Assembly (NCBI GenBank): GCA_029962745.1
Contig: CM057157.1
Span: 22,438,088-22,502,087 of the forward strand
From: Echinometra lucunter
Taxonomy: Eukaryota; Echinodermata; Echinoidea; Camarodonta; Echinometridae
Direction of reading: 5' to 3'
Length of the DNA: 64,000 nt
The notes beneath the pieces are model-generated. The model saw only the letters and a list, made by a program, of their open reading frames with translations. It was not told the DNA's origin and did not search any database. Of this stretch, positions 37,801 through 49,800 are shown piece after piece (positions within the stretch are counted from its first letter, which is position 1; each line of letters begins with the position of its first letter). A program made the translations under genes and the position numbers.

Positions 37801-40800
37801 GTATTTTTACACTATAACCCTAATGTTTATCCAAGTTTTAAGTAACAAAATGAGAATTTTTTAAAATCATAACAATGTTAGCCAATGCCTTTAAGATGAA
37901 GCTAAAAGATTTGGCAGCATGTAGTGGATCATATTGCTTAGCCTTGCGAGGGGATCGATGATGGAAAATAGTATTTCAAGAAAGGTCATGAAGGATGAAA
38001 AACATTCGGAAAGGTGATAGAAGATTCAGAAAAGGATTGATGATAGCAATAATGATGGTTATGAAATTTATTTTGAGTAGCGTAGTGCAAATGACATAAT
38101 ATAACCCCTTTTTGCATTTCCAAAGTTTCAGCTATCATTTATCTCACCTTTTGCTTTGACAGCCGTTGAGAGTGCTCATTTCATATCAAGAAATGAACCC
38201 CGACAGGTACCTCTCAAGCATTTAGAAACTTTTGAAAGAATAATCGCCTTTACGAAAAATCGTCTCGATCTTCATAAAAAGAAATGGCAAATAATTTGTT
38301 AAGTATTTTGTTGTGAAATTATGTATTTCTCTTTATATACACTGAATATGTTCATACAAACATGTAATTCATCATGTATGAGAATCTTTTCAATAAATAC
38401 ATTAAAAAAAAAAATTAAATCCTGAAAGGTACACATTTAATACCTGGGGCAAATGATGTCTGTAGATAACATGCCTTGCCAAAGGACATTCTTCATCAGG
38501 ATAAGACTCAAACCTTTCATATATTCATTTGAGAGTTGTGAATGAACTGGTATGCTCCAGAAATATTAGCAAGTCGCTGTTGACCAGTTTTGATTTATTT
38601 CAATTTAATGCTATACAGCTGGACTGCCAGACGATTTCATCAAGCGACTTGAAAAGGTAAGTTTGTGTCTGTATGTAGAAAGGGGATATAACAGTTAAAT
38701 AAGAAGAAAAGAGGCAAGGAAATGGATAGGGGCAAAAAAGAGAAGAGACATGCAAGCTTCTTGTAGAATATACTTTTAAATGGTGCTCTGAAAGATAAGA
38801 TTTAAGTGCTAAGAAATGATAGCCTACAGAGATCCAAAAAGAAACTAAAGAAATATTCTTTTGCTGATATCTGTTGGGACAATTAACATATCTGGCATGT
38901 TGCTAAGATGTTATCAATGTTCAATCCTTCCAAAAATGTTTTCTTGTTTTCAGTGTACATCAATTTCCAGGATTGGAAAATAGTGTATTGAAATGATTCA
39001 TATAGGATTATGAAAGAAAAATTCATGTTGTCAATTTGAGGAGGAAGAAAGATGATTTATGTAGCTAATTCACATCAGGCTCCTTGGTGAGCCAGCTTTG
39101 CACAATAAAGTGACATGAAATTAATCCACTGAACTTGATTTAATTTCAATATAACATACATTTTCCAAAGACACTAGCCCAAGTTATCTCAGGCATAGTT
39201 TTCAAGGAGTTAAGAAAATGCAGACACCAGTATGCATTTTGTGTTCTTCCAACATCTTCATGCCACATTTCCCAATTAAAGCTACCACAAGATGCATTCT
39301 TCATGTGTCATTTCATGCCAGTTTCTCTGAGCAAACTAATTTTGTTTGGTTTGATTTGGTTTGGTTCTCTTGCAGACTGCTGAAGGAAAATGCAAGGTAT
39401 CCTTAAAGTACCCTGATTACTTCCCCCTCATGAGGAAGGCACGCAACCCAGAGACAAGACGCAAGATGGAGACTGCCTTTAACTCAAGGTAAGGTCTACA
39501 AAAGACATTGAGATATACCCTCCTAGAGAAAGAAAAATTTTGATTTCGCTTCATTCATGAGTGCAAGTAGCAAAGTAGTTATTTCTCTCCAACACAGATT
39601 TGTTTCTCTATAAGATTACATATTTTCATGTGTGTGCAGAGTCATCATATTCAGTTGCTGCAAGTTACAATGACTGTACATTGTATCATTGTCTCGCCCA
39701 CCGGAGGTGAAGGCGAGACTAAGGGATCCAAATGTCGTCCGTCCGTCCGTCCGTCACAAACGTTATGAAAGATAACTTGGCAACCGTGACTCACTTTTCA
39801 ACCAAACTTGGGTTGTAGATGCACTAAGGGGACCTGCATGTTATGGTCCAGTCAGAGGTCACATGGTAAGGTCAAAGGTCATTTCAGGTCAAACGTTAAA
39901 GTTTACGTGCAAGACTCTCTTATGACACAAAACTCTGCAACCGTGACTCACTTTTCAACCAAACTTGGGTTGTAGATGCCCTAAGCGGACCTGCATGTTA
40001 TGCTCTAGTCAGAGGTCACATGGTAAGGTCAAAGGTCATTTTAGGTCAAACGTTAAAATTTACGTGCAAGACTCTCTTATGACACAAAACTCTGCAACTG
40101 TGTGACACTGTTCAATCAAACTTGGGTTGTAGATGCACTAAGGGGACCTGCATCTTATTGTCCAGTCAGAGGTCACATGGAAAGGTCAAAGGTCATTTCA
40201 GGTCAAATGTTAAAGTTGACGTGCAAGACTCTCTTATCACACATAACTTTGCAACCGTGACTCACTTTTCAACCAAACTTGGGTTGTAGATGCACTGAGG
40301 GGACCTGCATGTTATGGTCCAGTCAGAGGTCACATGGTAAGGTCAAAGGTCATTTCAGGTCAAACGTTGAAGTTTACGTGCAAGACTCTCTTATGACTCA
40401 AAACTCTGCAACCGTGTGACACTTATCTATCAAACTTGGGTTGTCGATGCACTAAGGGGACCTGCATGTTATGGTCCAGTCATAGGTCACATGGTAAGGT
40501 CAAAGGTCATTTCAGGTCAAACATTAAAGTTTACGTTCAAGACTCTCTTATGACACAAAACTCTGCAACCATGTGACACTTATCTATCAAACTTGGGTTG
40601 TAGATGCACTAAGGGGACCTGCATGTTATGGTCCAGTCAGAGGTCACATGGTCAGGTCAAAGGTCATTACATGTCAAAATATTACTAGTACACCTCCAAC
40701 ATAATAAGCAAATGGTCATACATTATTCTTGTATGAAGTGTGAAGTCTTATTACTAAACAAAAACAAATGCTGTGAATAATATGATTTGTGATCCGCGTC

Positions 40801-43800
40801 CATGTCGTGGGTGCCGGGCAACATTTTGCACTTGAAAGAATAGTACAACTATACATAAATACTCGGTGCAAAGTGGCTGAGCGATCACAATGTTTTGTCT
40901 TCTCTTCAGTTTTATGCATGCTTTTTATTGTTAATGTTACATTCAGTATTCAATTTCCATAAAAGATTTTACTCACTAATTCTTCTTCAACAAATTTTGG
41001 TCTTTTGTTTCTCTCCCACAAACTCAATTTACATGCATACCATATTACAATTATTATGTTCAGCATTCAAATCTGGTGTTCTCATCAATTTCAGGCATGC
41101 TTTTTACTAATTATTAACAAAATGCTGCCTTTAACCTCTATCTAATTAGTCAATTTACCCCTGACAGGTTATCCGCGTCTATCTTGCGGGTGCCAGGCAA
41201 CATTTTGCACTTGAAAGAATATTAAAACTATACATAAATACTCAGTGCAAAGTGGCTGAGGGATCATTTTTCTGTTCTCTTCAATTTTATGCATGCTTTT
41301 TTTTTTCCTGTGGCAGTATTCAATATACCATAAAAGATTTTACTCACTAACCCTTCTTCTTAACAAAACATAACTGTTCTCGTATTTCTTTTCTCTAAAT
41401 TATAAGCTCATTATCACACTACATCATCTGCAGCCCTCAGCTACACTACTACCACAAACACTTTTCAACTCCACACATGTAAAATATCAATCATACAATG
41501 TTACTCATATCAGAGGGATGAGAGTAGAAGCAGGGAAAGTACATGCACGTGAAAATGCAGTACCATTTCATAAAAAACCCTTCTCATATTTTATCAAATG
41601 TTATTCCATCCCAGTTATTTCACAATGAGCTTTCGATACAGTTCTGTTGTGTGCCATCACAGATCGCGATATTTCTAGTTATTTTCACAAGTGGGCGAGA
41701 CACAACATCGCAAACGCCTTGTTTTTTTATACATCTACAGATGCAAGCTGGAAAACACCAAAATCTTGGAAGAACTTGTGGAGATTCGGGCGAAGGTAAG
41801 ATCTAGGCCCCGTTGCATAAAAGGAAAACTTACAATTGATGGTAACTTTGCCATCAATGGTAACTTCCATGGAAACCTTGAATTTGATTAGCTGTTGAGC
41901 ACTGCTACCATGGTAGTAACTACTGATGGCAGAGTTACTGTTAATGGTAAGTTGTATCCAACAGGGTCCTGAAATGATGTTGTTGACTAATGCTATGGTT
42001 GTCCCTGTGCGTGGATTGGTTGTTTGAAAGGAAGGTAGTATTGAACATCTGCATTGATCCCTTTTCATTATCTTACATTTCATTAGGTACCCCCACCCAT
42101 GCGTTTACTTCCTAGAGATGCATATTGCTGGAAAAAACTGTAGATGATGCTCATGTCCAAATAGAATTATGCCCTGAATTCAGTGGGATAGAATCGCCAC
42201 TGCTTAAGTAATCTTGACTGATAGATCTTTGCTTTCTATAAAGATATAGAGAGCTAAAGTCATACCTTTATTTGCTCTCACCTACAGCTTGCTAAACTAT
42301 TGGGTTACTCCACCCATGCTGAGTACATCCTGGAGATGCGCATGGCAAAGACACCAGATACGGTTGCAACGTTCTTGAGCGGCTTGGCAGAGAAGCTCCG
42401 ACCCCTGCAACGTGAGGAGCTGGAAGGCTTCCTCAAGTACAAGGAGGAAGATGTGAGTCGCCATAGTAGTTTTCACCTAGAATTATTTTTATGCCTCCGC
42501 CCACCATAGATGGTTGCGGGAGGCATTATGTTTTTGGGTCGTCCGTCCATCCGTCTGTCCGTTTTCGTTCTTGTGATAACTTAAGGACCGTTTGACAGAT
42601 CAACTTCAAACTTGGCTTGTGTATACATATGGGAGGGACAAAGATCTGGTTAGATTTTGGGGTCTCAAGGTCGAAGTTCAAGGTCATAGAGGTATAATAT
42701 AACACATAAAAATGGCTCATTCTCGCGATTACTTAACCATTTGACAGATCGGCTATGAACTTGGCTCATGTATGCTCATGGAAGGGACAATGATCTGATT
42801 AGATTTTGGGGTCAAAGGTCATAGAGGTCATTATGTACACAGAAATGGTTTGTTTTCATGATAACTCAACAACCATTTGATGGATCAACTTCAAACTTGG
42901 TTCTTATGGGAGGGACAATGATCAAATTTGATTTTGGGGTCTCAAGTTCAAAGGTCAAAGGTCATAGAGGTCAGTATGTACATAGAAATGGACTGTTCTC
43001 GCGATAAATCAACAACCATTTGACGCAGCAGCTTCAAACTAGGCACATTTGTGCATATGGAAGTCTCATAATGATCCCATTAGATTAGGGGTGAAATTAA
43101 AACATAAGAGATGGGGGGAACTGGGGGATGAGAGCAGAAGATTCATATGGCTTTCCAACTTTGGGGAATATTACACTTAGCAAACTCCTAGTAACTGTCA
43201 TTCTCTTTCTGTTCTGCTAGTGCAAGCAATATGGGTACGAATACGACAACAAGATCAACCTTTGGGACATGCGCTACTTCATGAACATGTCTGAAGAGAA
43301 GCGCTACTCTGTGGACCACAACAAGCTCAAGGAATACTTTCCTCTAGAGAAGGTCATCCAGGGGTCATTGGACATCTACCAGGTAGGAGATTCATAGTAA
43401 TCTATGCTTGTAGGCAGGTAAAGGAAATCAAATGTGCCATCGAGTATAAAGATGTCTTTCTTCCACGATTAAATGCTCTGATTTTTTTATGATACCCTGT
43501 AAGCTATCAGATGATGCAGTGCTGAATATTTGTGCATGCTCTGTTAATCTTCTGTGCATCCACTGTACACTTCATTTGAAAGTTAATTGAAAATGTGTCC
43601 ACTGCTTGTCTCTTTGTAAATGCAAGCTTCTAGCGACTTCAGCAGACCTGGATATGGGTTGTCAAACAAGGTTGTGCAATGTGAAGGTTGGGGGTAAGGG
43701 TTCCTTGATATATTTTGAGATTTATTTATTTATATCAATATCAAAATTTAAATATTTTTTCTTTCAAAAAACAACGTGGTCTTACAATGTGGTCGCTTGC

Positions 43801-46800
43801 ACGGGATAGATCCCTTTTCTGTAGGATGTGTAATTTGACTGCTGAAATGAGTGTGTACCAGCATATCCCCAAGGCTTCTGTCCTTTCTGAATGCTCTCAG
43901 CAGCGGTTCCTTGAATATCAAAGAGGTAGTGGGGTTGTCTCGTAGAGATTTAAAGTTTCTCCTGATAGATGATGACAACTCTGCTGTAGTTTGATCAAAA
44001 GTGAAGACAAGGGGTGTTCTATGCTGCTCTTGGTAGTGTGAAGCGATAAAGTATCCTTTCTGGTCACTCCGGCGATCTTCTTCATAGACTGATCGATGAC
44101 ATGTGGGAGATAGCTTCTGTTCAAGAAGAAATTCCTCATTTCCTCACAGCCCTTTGCTACACAGGTGTCGTAGTCTTGTAAGTTGAGACTAAGGTATGGC
44201 CTTCTTGCAGGCAGGCAGGTGTGAAGACTGATATTTTAAGTAGCTGTGAGCGTCGGTTGGTTTGTAGTGCACATATATATATATGTAGTTATACATATAT
44301 AACTTCTTTGGTGACCTTTGACCAATGGCACACTGTTTAACCCTGAAAAGACTTAAAGTACACCCTTCAACCAATTTTGCAAGAAATTCACAATGTGCAA
44401 TATGCATGATTTGCTGACCTTTTAGTTTATTTAAAAAAAGAATGAAAATAATTTATAATATTTTTGTAGTCATATTTAGTCAAATTCACAACTCTTGAAC
44501 CAATTGTCCAACTTGCTCAAACTTTCACTATTCACTCTTTCTTGTTCTTCTCATTCACTGAAAGACATCAATGTCTGAGTTTCATTCTGCTTTAAGCTTA
44601 TGCATAAAAGAAGACAATAAAACTAAGAGAAAATACCCTATGATCAAGTGCAACAATTGTCTTGTGGAGCAGGCTCAAACGTACAGCAATATTCATCAGA
44701 TGTCAGAAATCCATTTCTAAATCTGTCCTCTGGTCCTGTGCTGTCTTCATACATGTATTTCTCCAGAAATGCTCTATTTTGATGCTGATACTCGCAGCAT
44801 TATTCCACATGTTAACAGTGATGATTTCACTGTTGTCATTCTCATCCTTGTGTTTCAGACACTTCATTGCCTATCCACAAGAGCCTGTCCTGACATATAA
44901 AAAATTCATACAAAGACTTGAATTATAAGCAAAATAGAATTACAAAATAAAACACAAAGCAAAACATCTGAATTAAACTGCGGACATTGAAATATTTTTA
45001 CATATGATATCATACCAACTTCTTTTTCATGACATATACAAAATAGATACATAGTACTTTACAATGACATATTTCAGACTTTTCGCCATCAGGTCAATTC
45101 ATCAGCATATATTAGTCATTGATTAAGGTCAGTTCCCCAGCATACATGTAGCTATTGATCAAGGTCAGTTCCCCAGCATACATGTAGCTATTGATCAAGG
45201 TCAATTCGCCAGCATACATGTAGCTATTGATCAAGGTCAGTTCCCCAGCATACATGTAGCTATTGATCAAGGTCAGTTCCCCAGCATACATGTAGCTATT
45301 GATCAAGGTCAATTCCCCAGGGTACATGTAGCTATTGATCAAGGTCAATTCCCCAGGGTACATGTAGCTATTGATCAAGGTCAATTCCCCAGCATACATG
45401 TAGCTATTGATCAAGGTCAATTCCCCAGGGTACATGTAGCTATTGATCAATGTCAGTTCCCCAGCATACATGTAGCTATGTTTACACGTACGAATCATGA
45501 TCTGTAAAGCAGCTTTTATAAAAGCCATGTGAAAGATAGAGTTGATTGTCTCACTAGTTGGAGGCTGCAGCTGAGTTTACTTTTACTTTTACTTCCAGTG
45601 GAGCTTAGTTCTAAACAAAAACTAAATCAACACATTAACTAGCTTCTGAGTATGGTTGGCCTGGACAGCATGCCATGCCATGAAAGTATACTGTCATGGC
45701 ATATATCTCTCTTGACTCCATATGGCACACATTCACCCAGTTTCTCTGCGACCTGCTTACAGACAATGGCTATAACCTCCTACTTTTTTTTCTTACCAAT
45801 ACTCCAGGAGCTGCTGGGTCTCAAGTTTGAGGAAGTTCCAAAGGACCAAGCACCACTCTGGAACGAAGATGTCCAGATGGTAAGACAATCTATAGATCGT
45901 GTGGTTTAACCCATTGGATACAATGTGATGTTTTCAAAATTGGAGGTTTTTGGTGACACAATGTGGTAGCCTTAGTAAAAGATTTATTCTTTTGTCAAAA
46001 GAACCCACTTATGAGGCATTAGAGCAATTAGAGAAAGTAAGAGAAGGGAAATAATAACGAGATGGTAGTGGAATAGATTTTATAGAAACACCTGCACAAG
46101 ACTATTTTTCTTGTTTTTATTTTTCTGATTTCTCTATTGGCTCATATGTGGGTTCTTTCAACAAAAGAATGTATCATATAGCCTTTCACTAAGGCTACCA
46201 CTTGGTGTTACTGAAAACCTCCAATTATGAATATTCACTCACCATGGAAACCTACAGGGAACATCTCAGTATGATGTTTTGTAATACACACTTTCCTTAA
46301 ATTTTAGCATCAGTTTTCTTACGCTTAACCCCCACTCCCACTAGTCGAACCCACACTAGATAAGCAATAGACCGTGAAACATGACATTCCCCCTCATGAC
46401 CTAGGAATCTGTTCTTTAGAAGTTGATTGGGGGTCCGTCTGGTGATGTGACTAAGATACTGATATGAAAGGATTATATTGGAATAACATAAGGAAATGTC
46501 CATCCACATCATGGTGCGGTTGCATAAAGACTTGCTATTATAGTAACTTTGCCATCAATAGTAACTACCATGGTAACGCTGCTCCACAGCCAATCAAAAT
46601 CCAGTATTCCATGAAAGTTACCATTGATGCATAATAATAATATATAGTTCTTGTATAGTGCATAACACATTATGATATAACGTCTCAGTGCGCTTCCAAA
46701 GGACTGGGATATTATTACCCCAGCTTTAGCCCGGCAGCCTTTTACAGCGCGCAAGCATTTCAAGGAATGAATTCCTGCCAGGTACCCATTCGCCTCACCT

Positions 46801-49800
46801 GGGTTGAGTGCAGCACGATGTGGATGAATTTCTTGCTGAAGGAAATTATCGCCATGGCTGGGATTCGAACCCACGACCCTCTGATTGAAAGATGAGAGTC
46901 AGAACCACCAGACCACGACGCTACCACAGAGTTACTATAATAGCAAGTTTTATGCAACAGCACCTATTAATAAATTAGACTCTGCTGAGTGTGCTACCAT
47001 TCACATTTTTGTTTAATCATAAAAGTATAGTTCATTGTCTGTTATTGGTACATCTATGGTTTCATTATATGTTAAGTCTTATCAAGGCTTGATTAAATAA
47101 AGGCATTGTAAGCTGACCTCCTGTGTACCACCATCCATGCGAGACATATTTCATAGAGGATATTAAGATTTGGGCAGGTGTTCAACTCAAGTCAGAGATA
47201 TGAGTATTTTACTTAGTTTTTCACATAGATTGAATACTTGGCAAAATTTGGTATTCAATTCAATATTTTGGCTTAGTATTTTACTCTAAATCTAAGACAC
47301 CTACCTAGGAGACTTAAGCCAATTATTTTTGAGGCCTTGATTGGCAGGCATAGGTTTTTATACACTGCCATCATGAGCTGCGCAGAACTATATCATAACG
47401 TATTTGAGCGTACCCGATGCGACATGTTAATTGCGCATTGAATATATGACATCACAATGCTTATCAGTAGGAATTTTGACTTAAAGTTGGCTGACTGAAG
47501 TAAAATTCACAGTACTGAATTGAATACCGGCCCTGGTAATGATAAGAAATTTTGTGTGAGCTGTTCATCCTTATAATTTTCATTTAAATGAATACATAGG
47601 TAGAAATATCTCCTGAAATGGATTAATGTTCAAATCTATTTCACCTGTTTCTCATCGTATTTTGATATGCAGGTATGTAAATGGCAATTTGTACTTTTTT
47701 TCCAAAAGGAATAGAAGCTCACAAAATATGATTAGCCTTTACAGAGTTCTCTGTGAAGGCCACATTGACAGTTCATTCTTGGAATGTATGCAGATTTTTT
47801 TTCTCTTTGTTGTGTACCAGAATATAATAACCAATTTCTTGAGTACATTTTTTTCTAAGTTAAAGAATCCACCATTGTCTGTCTTTTTTATCCCTATAGT
47901 TCAGTGTAACTGATAAAGAGACTGGTCAGTTCATGGGGTTCTTCTACTTAGATCTCTTTCCCAGGGAAGGCAAGTTCAGCCATGCAGCCTGCTTTGGTCT
48001 TCAGGTAAGAACTCCGAAATCATAAAATGGCCAGGGTATCCCCTTATTCTCCATATGTTGGCTATGGATAAACAAAAATATTCTGATATGTTTTGTAGTG
48101 ATGGAGCATCGGGTAATGAATAAGGCTATGAATTTTCATATTGATATTTCAAATGGTTTGGAAATTCTTACCAATTTAATTCTGCATTATGCACAGTGCG
48201 CTTTTAAGAAATGCCTGTTTGGACCATGTGAGGCGCAGAAATTAATCTATGATGTGCATTTGCCATCAGCTGACATTTCATAAAGTTAATATCAAGTGAT
48301 GCTCCAGACTTTTAAGCTGTATCAGCTGTTAAAGCTCATGGCATCAGTGACCCCCACCCCTCCCCCCCCCCCCAAAAAAAGATGAATAAATAAACTAAAA
48401 GTAATTAAAAAATAAAGAAAAACAAATAAAATCATTCTCAAACATATCTCTGCAAGGTTGGCTTGGACTCTGCACGGTTGGCTTGGACTCTGCTCATTCC
48501 TCAGGTTTCCTTTGAGAGTGAAATCATGAATTGTAGTGATCTCAGGCCAGTCATTGTCTGGTCTGATTGTCTGTGATAAGAAGCCGAAATGAAGTCTCAA
48601 AACCTGTGATGTAAACAATCAGCAAGTGCATCTAGTTTCATTTGCCTTTTACCGCTCTTCTAGTGACCACACTGTTTTGTTTCATTTCAGCCTGGTTGTA
48701 TAGCTCCCGATGGTAGCCGTCAGCCTGCCATAGCAGCCATGGTGGCCAATTTCACCAAACCAACTCCTGACTCTCCTTCACTCTCAACCCACGATGAGGT
48801 ACGTGTCACCTGGAATGCGTTAATAATTTTATTTTCGAGGCCGGATTCAACTTTCGTTACATGTTAAAGATAAACCTGAGTTCTGAAAAGACTGCGAAAG
48901 CTCACGAATTATGTTTTGCCTTTACCCAGATCTCAAGCTTCTCTGTAAAAGCACAGGTTTGTACAGAACTTTCCTGGCAGAAACAAGGTTTTAAGATAGA
49001 GTCTCAGAACTCACAAAAATGTGGAGTCCAAATTTGCCTTTTCCAATTGTTTTAAATAGTTTCTTTCACTTGGTAATCACATGACCAGAGCTTAAGTTTA
49101 TCTTTAGGCTATAAACACTATGTAATAGGTGTTGGGGAAAGATGATAATTTTCATGTTGATTTGTATCATTGTGTACACGATCTAAATGGGAAGCTCATG
49201 GGACTTAGAGAATTAAGCCGTTAACCAGTGAATACCAAACTCAGTACTGAATAGGGGAATCATCGTACACACTTTCTCCACTTCAAATTTTTGAAATGTG
49301 AAATTTGAATCAAGTACACGTGATTGTAGTTTGTCATGAAATGATAGAGAACAATAGGAGTTTCCTACATGGTAGTATCATTTTCGTTTAGTTTTTGTAA
49401 TTCTGCTTTCTTCCCATCACTAGGTGGAGACTTTCTTTCATGAGTTTGGACATGTCATGCACCAAATCTGTGCACAGGCCGAGTTCAGATTCTTCAGGTA
49501 CCTTGACTCCCAGTTTTAAACGTCTTCTAATTTGTAGTATTAATTAATTTTTGTCCTTGTCTTGCTTAGGTTGAAACTTTCTTTCATGAGTTTGGTCACG
49601 TGATGCATGACATTTTGGGGCAGACCGATCTTTGTTTCTTCAGGTTAGTGCTTATCTTGGAAACTTCCTTTTTTCCACATCATTAGACAAAAGCCCCTCT
49701 TTGTTTTAATAGGATATTGATGTGGCAGTGAGCATGTTGCATGACTGATTTAAGATGTAGTAGCCTTTAAATGACCTCTTGAGCAAATGCCAGAATATGG

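Larger units (their letters stand above)
39689..41705. mobile_element. Large non-autonomous element filling intron 6
   Basis: Bounded by tgtctcgcccaccgg on the left and gtgggcgagacaca on the right (inverted). Holds the gtccgtccgtccgtc motif, the 157-base array and a duplicated block. No coding frame. Confidence 0.65.

Noticed and set aside
39745..40680. CRISPR-like regular repeats
   Set aside because: Tandem units with no unique spacers, in an animal intron. The 36-base repeats at 45,113 fail for the same reason.
45112..45528. 138-codon minus-strand frame made of [12 protein letters not shown] repeats
   Set aside because: It is a by-product of a 36-base minisatellite inside an intron, with no independent coding evidence.
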